Source of the DNA: M30B66 sp040882555
Lineage (GTDB): Bacteria > Bacteroidota > Bacteroidia > M30B66
DNA: 27,570 nucleotides
Assembly (NCBI GenBank): GCA_040882555.1
Contig: JBBEBC010000083.1
Location: forward strand, 1 to 27,570
Direction of reading: 5' to 3'
Shown here: positions 7,906-15,802 of the stretch, piece by piece
Numbering within the stretch: position 1 is the first letter of the stretch
Layout of the letters: every line of letters starts with the position of its first letter
The notes under the pieces: generated by a model
Told to the model about the DNA's origin: nothing
Databases searched by the model: none
The model's input: the letters and a program-made list of their open reading frames with translations, nothing else
Program-made: the position numbers and the translations under genes

Positions 7906-9567
7906 TTAATCGATGTAATGTTTTACAAATTTGATAAGACTTTGAAGAGGAATCAAAGCCCAGTCGGGACGGTTATTTATCTCATAACCCAGCTCATAGA
8001 TTGCCTTTTGAAAAGAGTAGACTTGAAGTAGGTCATTTACTTTATCATCGGCTGGAATTAATCCGCTACCGCTCATGGTTTCAAGATAAGCCCCAAGAAA
8101 ATAGCGACTTACGAAGTGGTACCAAATATCAGCAACAGCAATCATTTTATGTCTATCGTTATGCTCTTCATCATATCGTCCAAACATCACTGCATAAGCT
8201 GCATATCTAAATGAGCGCATCATTCCAGCAACATCTTTTAATGGAGGATACTTATCTCTTCTTTCATGATGAGGCTTATCTGGCTCACCTTCAAAGTCGA
8301 GCATATACATATCATTATCTGTAACCAAAACTTGACCTAAATGGTAATCGCCGTGAATTCTGGTTCGTTTGCCTTCGAGAGGTGTATCAAGCACTTTGGT
8401 AAAAAACGATTTTACACGAGCCTTGCCTTCAAGCATTTCAGCTGCATCATCTCTCAAAGTAGCTGGCACACGTTGAAGGTTTCTTTCAAGAAGATCAAAC
8501 TTTGTATCCAACAGATGCATCAATTCTTTAAATAACTTCTTCTGAAAATCTGCATCCAGATTCTCTGGTTCGAAATCTCTGTTTGCGCCAGCATCTGCCA
8601 ATGCAATGTGAAATTCGGCGGTTCTTTTACCCAACAAAGCTGCTTCTTGGAAGGTGTCTTCGCCAATTAGATTTCTAAGTTCTTCTGGCGTTTTATCCCA
8701 AGAAATTGAAAGCAGATGAGGTTTAAGAGGTAAAGGCCTATTCTGATAATCGCTTTCAACAGCTCGATCATAAAATCTCTCAACACGATTAATCATCAAC
8801 TTCCAAGCATCTCCCTTATTAGGAACCAACTGCTGAAGCATGATGAGTAGCATTTTATTCTTTTCAGGATGAGTTAACTCAACACATCCAGAGAAAGCTG
8901 GTATTTGCTTGAATTTATCCTGCGAAGTCAGGAAATTCACAATCTCCCAATCGGGATTCACCATGTATTCTACTTTCCTGAAGAGTTTAAGGAAGAACGT
9001 ATCATTAAAAATGATTGATGAATTACTTTGATCAGCTTCAAGAACTTTTGATTCTAATGGATGCGGGAGCCCCTTTTCATCAAGATATTTCCCTTTGCAC
9101 GAGTCAAGTGGGTAGTGATTACCTCGAATGGAACTTTGATTGCTCATTAAGAGGAATAAAGAATTTCGAAAATCCTCATCATAAATCCCATCCATCAAAT
9201 AACCATCCTGATTTTCATCTTCAATTCTTGCAATTACTGCATAGGAAGGATATTTGCCCGTAAGCATCATTCTACTGTGAACGAAGACAATAGGTAAGGT
9301 GTAGATTTCGGTTGGACCATCTTCATATCTAACTTTAATGAGTAGATATCTTGCAATTCCTTGACTATTTTCAATAGGAATATTCTGATAAATCTTCATT
9401 CCTTTTACGGCCCTTGCTTTTCCTCCAAACCATCGCATTCGCTTTAAATAGGCAGGAAGCACCTGGTTTTCGAGTTGATGAATTATTCTCTCGGAATTAA
9501 ACAAGTCATTCCAATTGGCTTGAATCAAAGGCTGAGAGGTGTCCTTAATGCGATGCATGGTATCCAT
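7906..9567 (-). CDS. mak: Maltokinase (Mak/Pep2), free-standing
   Basis: This 553-residue kinase phosphorylates maltose to maltose 1-phosphate, the substrate of GlgE. The N-terminal cap contains RMRWFGGKAR (residues 43-52), typical of maltokinases. The aminoglycoside-kinase-like C-lobe has the catalytic loop HGDYHLGQ (405-412) and the metal-binding DFEGEP (424-429). It is longer than the free-standing mycobacterial enzyme (about 455 residues, from memory) and close to the C-terminal half of TreS-Mak fusions, yet no TreS sequence is attached or nearby. The start is ATG at 9567, eight bases after the glgE stop; a second in-frame ATG is three codons on (Met4) and equally possible. It is the second gene of the operon, between glgE and glgB. 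Confidence 0.9.
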   Translation of the reverse strand: MDTMHRIKDTSQPLIQANWNDLFNSERIIHQLENQVLPAYLKRMRWFGGKARAVKGMKIYQNIPIENSQGIARYLLIKVRYEDGPTEIYTLPIVFVHSRMMLTGKYPSYAVIARIEDENQDGYLMDGIYDEDFRNSLFLLMSNQSSIRGNHYPLDSCKGKYLDEKGLPHPLESKVLEADQSNSSIIFNDTFFLKLFRKVEYMVNPDWEIVNFLTSQDKFKQIPAFSGCVELTHPEKNKMLLIMLQQLVPNKGDAWKLMINRVERFYDRAVESDYQNRPLPLKPHLLSISWDKTPEELRNLIGEDTFQEAALLGKRTAEFHIALADAGANRDFEPENLDADFQKKLFKELMHLLDTKFDLLERNLQRVPATLRDDAAEMLEGKARVKSFFTKVLDTPLEGKRTRIHGDYHLGQVLVTDNDMYMLDFEGEPDKPHHERRDKYPPLKDVAGMMRSFRYAAYAVMFGRYDEEHNDRHKMIAVADIWYHFVSRYFLGAYLETMSGSGLIPADDKVNDLLQVYSFQKAIYELGYEINNRPDWALIPLQSLIKFVKHYID

Positions 9568-9575
9568 AGGCTGTT

Positions 9576-11525
9576 CTAGTTTTGAATCTTTACTTTAAAA
9601 ATATGCACAGGCATAAGTCGAGGATCTAATTCAATATAATTCCATTGTCTGTTCCAAGTATAGCGACTATCGTCCATTAAATCAAGCAAACTTAGAGATT
9701 GTCCTTCATGGGCATTCAGGACGTTCAAAGGCAACTGAACCCAACCGCTTTGTTTATGCAGAGGATCCATATTTACAACAGTAAGTATGCTTCCTGATTC
9801 ATCTGTTTTGAGATAAGCCAGAAGATTCTCGTTATCCGTATTACAAAAAGTGATGTTAAAGGTAGTATGAAAGGCAGGATTTTCTCTCCTAATCTGGTTC
9901 ACTTTAGCAATAAGTTCACGCATTTTGCTTGGTGAATTCCAATCCCAATGAACAGCCTCATACTTCTCAGAGTTAAAATATTCTTCCTTACCCGGCATTG
10001 GCTCATTCACGAGAAGTTCAAACACAGGCGCATACATTCCATAATTTGAGGAAAGCGTAGCTGCCAAAACAAATCTCAATGCCGATTGGGAGTAGTCGGT
10101 ATTTTGCAGATAATACGGCAGAATATCGGGCGTATTGGGCCAGAAATTAGCCCTGAAATATTCTCTCAGCTCTGTTTGGGTAAGCTCTTCGACATACTCC
10201 TTGATTTCAGCACCAGTTTGTCGCCAAGTGAAATAACTGTAGGATTGTTGAAAACCGACTTTTGCAAGCTTGGCCATTATTTTGGGGCGTGTAAAAGCTT
10301 CGCTTAGGAAGATAACTTCAGGATGGTCATTTCGCATTTCTGCCATGAGCCACTGCCAGAAAACAAAGGGTTTTGTATGTGGATTATCCACTCTAAAGAT
10401 TGAAATCCCCTCTCCTATCCAATACTCGATTACACTTTTCAACTCTTCCCAGAGATTCTTCCAATCTTCTGTTTCGAAATTTATGGGTAGAACGTCCTGA
10501 TATTTTTTAGGAGGATTTTCAGCATATTGAACAGTTCCATCGGGTCTCCATTTAAACCATTGAGGATGTTCTTTCACATAAGGATGATCTGGAGAGCACT
10601 GATATGCAAGGTCGAGAGCTATTTCAATTCCTTGTTTTTTGGCCTCTTTAACCAAAGCTCTAAAATCATTGAGTGTTCCCAATTCGGGATTTATGGCTTT
10701 GTGACCACCTAATGAAGAACCAATTGCCCAAGGTGAGCCTGGTTCTCCGGGTTTTGAAGTTGTACTATTATTTTTGCCTTTTCTATGAGAAACCCCTATC
10801 GGGTGGATGGGAGGAAAATAAAGTGTGTCGAAACCCAAGCCTGAAACATGGGGCAAAAGTTTGATGCAATCTTGAAATGTTCCTGTACGTTTCGGATCTT
10901 GAGAAGCCGATCTAGGAAAAAATTCATACCATGTGCTAAAGGCAGCTTTTTTACGCTCAACGACTAATGCTAATGATTGAGAGATACTTTCATTTTCACG
11001 CAAAGGGATTGCTTCCAGCATATCTTCCATGCGTTGGTCTTTAGCAATTGCAATTGCTTCAATATAGTGCTCATCCGATTCTAATATTTGTGCCGTTTCT
11101 AGGCAATATTGTTTATCAGCTCCGCTGGATTTCTTCGCGATTTTCCTAAGAAAATCTGCCCCAATTTTTAATTCCAGAGCGACATTTTCACCTGCTTCAA
11201 CTTTCTTTAAAAAGCCATGATGCCAGGTTAAGGGATGATCAATCCACGCAGCAACGGCATACTCATATTCTCCTGGAGTAGATGTCATGAAATGACCTTG
11301 CCAATCGTCATTTTCTATTTCTAGCATAGGACACTCAGTCCACTTTTTCTCTTTTTTTGCTTTATGAAGTAAGACACCCCGAACAATGTCGTGTCCATCT
11401 CCAAAGATGGATGCTTTAACAATTACTTGTTCTCCCGGTACACGCTTAATTGCGAATGCTCCTTCATCTATTTGCGGGCTGATTCGTTCAATCACCGCCC
11501 TTGCTTTGGCAACAGTTGCTTTCAT
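9576..11525 (-). CDS. glgE: Alpha-1,4-glucan:maltose-1-phosphate maltosyltransferase GlgE
   Basis: GlgE extends alpha-1,4-glucan with maltosyl units from maltose 1-phosphate. The product has about 649 residues, the usual size. An N-terminal domain begins with VIERISPQIDEGAFAIKR. The GH13_3 catalytic domain carries the family signature YFPPIHPIGVSHRKGKNN, the nucleophile Asp in FRVDNPHTKP (about residue 380) and the acid/base Glu in FLSEAFTRP (about 409). A C-terminal beta domain follows. An ATG further upstream (11558) is in frame, but a consensus promoter with its -7 box at 11540-11533 lies downstream of that codon, and the family N-terminus matches the start at 11525. It is the first gene of glgE-mak-glgB-DUF853 and is cytoplasmic. 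Confidence 0.95.
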   Translation of the reverse strand: MKATVAKARAVIERISPQIDEGAFAIKRVPGEQVIVKASIFGDGHDIVRGVLLHKAKKEKKWTECPMLEIENDDWQGHFMTSTPGEYEYAVAAWIDHPLTWHHGFLKKVEAGENVALELKIGADFLRKIAKKSSGADKQYCLETAQILESDEHYIEAIAIAKDQRMEDMLEAIPLRENESISQSLALVVERKKAAFSTWYEFFPRSASQDPKRTGTFQDCIKLLPHVSGLGFDTLYFPPIHPIGVSHRKGKNNSTTSKPGEPGSPWAIGSSLGGHKAINPELGTLNDFRALVKEAKKQGIEIALDLAYQCSPDHPYVKEHPQWFKWRPDGTVQYAENPPKKYQDVLPINFETEDWKNLWEELKSVIEYWIGEGISIFRVDNPHTKPFVFWQWLMAEMRNDHPEVIFLSEAFTRPKIMAKLAKVGFQQSYSYFTWRQTGAEIKEYVEELTQTELREYFRANFWPNTPDILPYYLQNTDYSQSALRFVLAATLSSNYGMYAPVFELLVNEPMPGKEEYFNSEKYEAVHWDWNSPSKMRELIAKVNQIRRENPAFHTTFNITFCNTDNENLLAYLKTDESGSILTVVNMDPLHKQSGWVQLPLNVLNAHEGQSLSLLDLMDDSRYTWNRQWNYIELDPRLMPVHIFKVKIQN

Positions 11526-11532
11526 ACTGCAC

Positions 11533-11562
11533 CAAATATAGTAGTTGCCATGAAGCAATCAA
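11533..11562 (-). promoter_or_regulatory. Bacteroidota-type promoter of the glgE operon
   Basis: On the minus strand TTG (11562-11560) is followed by 19 bases and TATATTTG (11540-11533), an exact match to the published Bacteroidota primary sigma consensus TTG-N17-23-TAnnTTTG. Only seven bases separate the -7 box from the ATG at 11525, so the mRNA leader would be about 3-4 bases or none. This fixes the glgE start. Confidence 0.6.
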
Positions 11563-11651
11563 GCGATAATGATGTATTTATGACACTATGATTAAAAAAA
11601 AACTGAATCAACGGATTAAAATTGAATGCACTTGGGTTATTGATTTGACAT

Positions 11652-11695
11652 AAAAATCCCCCGGAAGCACACTTAGTGTAGCAAACGGGGGATTT
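11652..11695 (-). terminator. Rho-independent terminator after the repeat-protein gene
   Basis: A perfect 10-base stem, AAATCCCCCG (11654-11663) and CGGGGGATTT (11686-11695), encloses a smaller ACAC/GTGT stem. Read on the minus strand it ends in a T run, starting 24 bases after the stop of the gene at 11719. It separates that gene from the glgE operon promoter. Confidence 0.85.
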
Positions 11696-11718
11696 CTTAG
11701 AACACTATAAATTCAATG

Positions 11719-13769
11719 TTATTCTTTAATTAATTTCAAGTTGCTAACTGCTTTATCAGAAATAATGTTGATCATATAAACACCTGAAGCAAAATGAGCT
11801 AGGTCGATTACTTCATTTACCGAATTTCTATTGCTCAATGTAGCTGAGTGAATCAATCTACCTGTTGCTTGGTAAATTTCAATAGTTACAGTTGATTGAA
11901 TAGATTCGAAATCAGCAGTAAGTCGAACCAAGCCATTTGCTGGGTTTGGGTATAAGTTAACGTTACTGATAGCTTTATCGTTTACTGATGTAATACACAG
12001 AGCACCATCTGTAACTCGGTTAACAACAATTGAATCAGAAAGAGAAAAACAACCTTGAAGATCGGCTGCATTTAGACCTACTTCTGCACCAATTAATCCA
12101 TCTTCAAAGCTTAAGTGCCAAACAAGACATATTCCCTCCGGAGCATCATCAAAATTAACATCCGTATAATTTGCAGGTAGTCCGAGTATTTCTCCTAGAG
12201 CATCTGTTACAACCCAAGCAGAATTGCCCCCTGAATTTCCTGACAATGAAATATCACCGTCAAAGATTTGATCAGGATCGCCATCACCTACGCAAAAAGT
12301 AAAAGGTCCGCCTTCGAGTGTTCCACCGACAGGTGAATTTCTAAATACTTCAATAGAATTTGAAAGAGAAAAGCAACCTTGAAGATCAGCTGCGTTCAAG
12401 CCTACTTCAGCTCCTGTTAAACCATCTTCGAATGATAAATGCCAAACAAGACAAGTTCCAGAACCGGCATCATCAAAGTCTACAACAGAATAGGTTGGAG
12501 GTAATCCAAGGATGTTTCCTTGATCATCAGTCACAACCCACTGAGAGTTTCCACCTGAATTTCCGCTAAGTGTAATAGCGCCATCCATAATCATATCAGC
12601 ATTTCCATCACCCACGCAAAAAGTAAAAGGTCCACCTTCAAGNNNNNNNNNNNNNNNNNNNNNNNNNNNNNNNNNNNNNNNNNNNNNNNNNNNNNNNNNN
12701 NNNNNNNNNNNNNNNNNNNNNNNNNNNNNNNNNNNNNNNNNNCGACAGCCGAATAGGTTGGAGGTAATCCAAGAATATTTCCTTGATCATCAGTTACCAC
12801 CCAAGCAGAATTTGTTCCTGAATTTCCGCTGAGTGTAATGGCGCCGCCCATAATCATATCAGCATTTCCATCTCCTACGCAGAAAGTAAAAGGACCACCT
12901 TCAAGAGTTCCACCGACAGGTGAATTTCTAAATACTTCAATTGAATTTGAAAGTGAGAAACAACCCTCAAGGTCTTCTGCATTCATGCCTACTTCAGCTC
13001 CTGTTAAACCATCTTCGAATGATAAATGCCAAACAAGACAAGTTCCAGAACCTGCATCATCAAAATCGACAGCCGAATAGGTTGGAGGTAATCCAAGAAT
13101 ATTTCCTTGATCATCAGTTACAACCCATTGTGAGTTTCCACCTGAATTTCCAGTAAGTGTAATGGCGCCGTCCATAATCATATCAGCACTTCCATCACCT
13201 ACGCAAAAAGTAAAAGGTCCGCCTTCAAGTGTTCCACCTTCAGCATCACAACCCCCGCTATTTTCTGAACCTAGAGTAGGAGTTCCAGCAGTCCAAGAGG
13301 CAGAAGTTATTCCTGCTCCTGAATAAGCAATTGATTGTCCCGTGAAGAAAGAAGGCACAAAGTTATTAGCTGTCCAAATTCCGGCTGACTGAGCAACGGA
13401 AGACCTTTGGTGACCTGAACTTCCCCATTCTACATAAGCAACAATGGCGGCTGCTGATGAATAGTTTGGACTCGAATAAAGACCTAATTCACTATCATTT
13501 TCATCGATATTCCAACCGCCAATAACAACCAAAGCACCTGGCGCAAGCATCGTACTTCCGCTAACTAAAGTTAGATTTGAAATCTGTGTGTATGTTGGAA
13601 AATCGCAGAGGTAATAGGATGAAATATCGACCATTGACAGGCCCGTATTTTTAAATTCGACTTGATTATTTGCTCCTATTTCGTTTATTACAACACCCGA
13701 TTGTGCGGATGTATCTTGATTTAGCATTGCACTCAAAAGCACAATGAGTGTTAAATAAATTCTTTTCAT
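11719..13769 (-). CDS. Secreted lamin-tail-domain protein with tandem 108-residue repeats and T9SS sorting domain, interrupted by a scaffold gap
   Basis: I read this as one gene broken by 100 N at 12643-12742. The start at 13769 gives a signal peptide (KRIYLTLIVLLSAMLNQ, cleaved near SAQ, about residue 23). A lamin-tail-like (LTD) beta-sandwich domain follows (about 24-165; VVINEIGANNQVEFKNTG, then ISSYYLCDF). At least four repeats of 108 residues come next, each opening with GGTLEGGPFTFCVGDG and carrying SAWVVTD or SQWVVTD, CLVWHLSFEDGL and three Cys. The protein ends in a type A T9SS sorting domain (about 75 residues; NLYPNPANGLVRL, then SGVYMINI and LKLIKE). It should be exported and attached to the cell surface or released. 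The reading frame differs on the two sides of the N run, but a true gap of 161 bases plus any multiple of 324 restores it. The function is unknown; I recall similar repeats in other marine Bacteroidota. Confidence 0.8.
12004..12642 (-). repeat. Tandem 324-base repeats, 3' group
   Basis: Unit 4 (12327-12004) is complete and the most diverged: DPDQIFDGDISLSG replaces ADMIMDGAITLSG, and NYTDVNFDDAPEG replaces TYSAVDFDDAGSG. The unit before it (12642-12328) lacks only its first nine bases, lost in the gap. The anchor TAAAAGG recurs at 12300 and 12624, exactly 324 bases apart. Confidence 0.9.
12643..12742. other. Scaffold gap (100 N) inside the repeat array
   Basis: The run of exactly 100 N is a conventional placeholder. 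The anchors on either side (12624 and 12887) are 263 bases apart instead of 324. The missing sequence is therefore 161 bases, or 161 plus whole 324-base units collapsed by the assembler. Confidence 0.95.
12743..13238 (-). repeat. Tandem 324-base repeats, 5' group
   Basis: Unit 1 is complete (13238-12915). Unit 2 starts at 12914 and runs into the gap. The anchor TAAAAGG lies at 13211 and 12887, 324 bases apart. Units 1 to 3 are almost identical at DNA and protein level, which points to recent duplication or gene conversion and explains the assembly break. Confidence 0.9.
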
Positions 13770-14088
13770 GTTTATTGTGGTTTATTGGGTTTCGAGGAAT
13801 TCAAGACTCTTCATTGAAGAGAACCTTACACATTGATTTAAAATATTTTTTGAATCTATGACTAATTCTTCCCAAGTGCAAAGAATTGCCTACTTTTAAT
13901 CTAACTAATTATTTAATTAAGGTAATTATATAATTAGTTAATATTAAGATAACATTGAAAATAGCGTAAAAGGACAAAGCTTATTATTAAGTCCTAAATA
14001 AGCCAAGGAATTTAATTAGAGCCCTTGTATAAACAGGATATTGATTAATACCCGAAACCTACTCATGCTGGCTAACTATCATTTTTCA
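13770..14088. other. Gene-free AT-rich region of 319 bases between the UbiA gene and the repeat-protein gene
   Basis: No ORF of note is present. It must hold the end of the prenyltransferase transcript and the promoter of the gene at 13769. Three inverted repeats stand out. CTCTTCA-T-TGAAGAG (13807-13821) lies 38-52 bases upstream of the repeat-protein ATG. A perfect 11-base pair TAACTAATTAT (13902-13912) and ATAATTAGTTA (13930-13940) is separated by 17 bases. GCTTATT (13979-13985) and AATAAGC (13997-14003) form a third. None has a T run typical of a terminator. I found no consensus -7 box. Confidence 0.4.
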
Positions 14089-14973
14089 CTAAATAAAACA
14101 TAGAGGAAAAACTAAATATTCAAGAAAGAATAAACCCCAGAAAAAGAGATAAAATTTTTTGATTTTTTTGTCGTCGCTAAGGTCTAATCGAATGGATGAA
14201 ACTATAAACAAAATTAAAGCAATTGAATGAATTACAAGGGCGAAAATTGATTGAGGAAAAAACTGAGTAATTCCAAGAAAAATCAGGTATAAATAAGCTG
14301 GAGAAACAACAAAAACGCCTGCATAAAAAGCATATTTCCGACCTTGTATTACAGCCAAAGTGCCAAATTTACCTTCATCTCCTTTGGTGTCTGGAATGTC
14401 TTTAAACCAGGCTATTCCCAGACTAAATGCTGAAACAAAAATGATTAATGGAATAACAACTTCAGGGAAATCGCCTGAATACCAAACAGCACCAATAAAA
14501 TGAAGGTAAAAACCTAAGTTAACCAGAAGTCCTCTAACCAAAGTTATAGCTGATGCGGCAGCAATATGTCTCCTTTTAAATTTTAAAGGGGGCATACTAT
14601 AAGCAAATCCAATGAAGAGGATAAATGAGATAAGAAGTAAGAAACTGGGGCTGCATAAAGCTGCCGCCAAGAGAGAAATAATTCCTGAACTAATAACAAT
14701 AATTAAAGCATTTGATTTCGATAATTCACCTGATGCGATTGGAAGCCAGGGCTTATTGATTTTATCAACTTCCACATCTGACCACTGATTTAAGCCCGTT
14801 ATAAAAACGTTGCAGCCCAGAGCGCTTAGAAGACTTAACAAGAAGATTTGATTAGTAACTAAATTTAAAGGCTGAGTAAAAAAAGCCAAAAGATAAAGGC
14901 TACAAATGCTCAGTGTGCTACCAATAATAGTATGTGGACGAGTAAATTTCCAGAATGTTATAAACGCATTCAT
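14089..14973 (-). CDS. UbiA prenyltransferase, homogentisate phytyltransferase-like
   Basis: This is a 294-residue membrane protein with about eight or nine helices. Homogentisate phytyltransferases (plant VTE2, cyanobacterial HPT) join phytyl diphosphate to homogentisate with loss of CO2. The match to the cyanobacterial enzyme, as I remember its sequence, is close along the whole length: FWKFTRPHTIIGSTLS at the start, the first Asp-rich motif NQWSDVEVD (62-70) followed by INKPWLPIASGE, then LVRGLLVNLGF, the second motif KDIPDTKGDE (191-200), and FFLEYLVFPL at the end. The ATG abuts the stop of the upstream methyltransferase gene with no spacing, so the two are cotranslated. A phytol/phytyl-phosphate kinase fusion is encoded divergently, which supports a phytyl donor. 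Geranylgeranyl or solanesyl donors remain possible. The family call is firm; the exact acceptor is inferred. Confidence 0.85.
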   Translation of the reverse strand: MNAFITFWKFTRPHTIIGSTLSICSLYLLAFFTQPLNLVTNQIFLLSLLSALGCNVFITGLNQWSDVEVDKINKPWLPIASGELSKSNALIIVISSGIISLLAAALCSPSFLLLISFILFIGFAYSMPPLKFKRRHIAAASAITLVRGLLVNLGFYLHFIGAVWYSGDFPEVVIPLIIFVSAFSLGIAWFKDIPDTKGDEGKFGTLAVIQGRKYAFYAGVFVVSPAYLYLIFLGITQFFPQSIFALVIHSIALILFIVSSIRLDLSDDKKIKKFYLFFWGLFFLEYLVFPLCFI

Positions 14974-15708
14974 CTAATCCTTAATTACGTATAACCATGA
15001 AACTCTTGCCCAAAAAGGACCTGATACTCCCGAATCAAAATAATATCCAAAATTAAGTGAATCACTTGCTTGCTTAAACATGGTTTCAGGATTCTGAGAT
15101 TTTAGGACACTAATTATACCGTCCCAGGTAACAGTTATTAAGTTAATGGGGATGAGATAAGTAAAAAGTAATCTCTGAAAGGAGAAAGGCTTAATAAAGG
15201 GGGTAAAAATCAATTGACCAACTACCGTAGTGAAAATGATTTTAATTAAATTAAACAAATTAGGTTGCAGAATTTCAGCTATAAAAATACCCTTCGTCCC
15301 ATGCGATTGAAGTATTTTCAACTTTTCTTCATCATTAAAATGATGGTAGGCATTGAACATTGTGCGCATTCCATCGAGTTCATTATGCAATTCCAGAGCA
15401 TTTATTGGTTCTGAATGCCATGAAATATTTGCAGATTCAAGATTTGTCTGAGGGTATAAATCACTTAGAATAATTGAATCGACATGAATTCCAAGTTTAG
15501 AAAGATTCCGAATTGGTTCTCCGCTTCCCGAGCATAAATCGAGAATATTGCGAGTAGTACTTTTTTCCAGAGCCTTGTTTATTTTGTTCAAAACAGGTTC
15601 GTATACTTTCAAAAAAACGACCATAAATCCAATGAATTCCATCTGCATTTGTCGCAATTTTGAAGGAAACCAAGACAAGTCTTCTAGCTCGGGAATTGTA
15701 ATTTTCAT
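14974..15708 (-). CDS. Class I SAM-dependent methyltransferase, probably membrane-associated
   Basis: This protein has 244 residues. The SAM-binding motif I is NILDLCSGSGEP (54-65), followed by IILSDLYPQTN with an acidic residue at the end of the second strand; the Rossmann-like core is otherwise compact. The N-terminal phrase LEDLSWFPSKLRQ and the later VTWDGIISVLKSQNPE recall a conserved but uncharacterised bacterial methyltransferase family. The segment from about 150 to 195 is strongly hydrophobic (NLIKIIFTTVVGQLIF), which suggests a lipid or membrane substrate. It is not obviously of the VTE3 or VTE4 type. As the first gene of a two-gene unit with the phytyltransferase-like gene, it is a candidate to methylate the prenylated ring, but nothing in the sequence proves the substrate. 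Confidence 0.8.
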   Translation of the reverse strand: MKITIPELEDLSWFPSKLRQMQMEFIGFMVVFLKVYEPVLNKINKALEKSTTRNILDLCSGSGEPIRNLSKLGIHVDSIILSDLYPQTNLESANISWHSEPINALELHNELDGMRTMFNAYHHFNDEEKLKILQSHGTKGIFIAEILQPNLFNLIKIIFTTVVGQLIFTPFIKPFSFQRLLFTYLIPINLITVTWDGIISVLKSQNPETMFKQASDSLNFGYYFDSGVSGPFWARVSWLYVIKD

Positions 15709-15802
15709 GGTGTGAAGATAAACCTGATGCGATTGGATTGTTTATACTTGGATGAATTTATTAGTATTGAGGAATTAAACGACTTAACAGGTATTGAGAT
15801 AA
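15709..15802. promoter_or_regulatory. Divergent promoter region of the phytol/prenylquinone cluster
   Basis: Ninety-four bases separate the start codons of the methyltransferase (15708, minus) and the kinase fusion (15803, plus). Both transcripts must start here, which would allow shared control. On the plus strand TATACTTG (15743-15750) is one mismatch from the -7 box TAnnTTTG but lacks a TTG at the right distance. No clear operator is visible. Confidence 0.35.

Noticed and set aside
11526..11558. Longer glgE reading frame starting at an ATG at 11558
   Set aside because: The extra 11 residues do not fit the family N-terminus, and the -7 box of the likely promoter lies inside them.
12591..12742. 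Frame change across the N run read as a frameshift or two separate genes
   Set aside because: 100 N is an arbitrary placeholder. The repeat period predicts a gap of 161 plus multiples of 324, which puts both sides in one frame.
14089..14973. UbiA protein as geranylgeranylglyceryl-phosphate geranylgeranyltransferase, common in Bacteroidota
   Set aside because: The sequence follows homogentisate phytyltransferase along its length (INKPWLPIASGE, KDIPDTKGD, FFLEYLVFPL), and the neighbouring kinase fusion makes a phytyl donor. It is kept only as a minor alternative.
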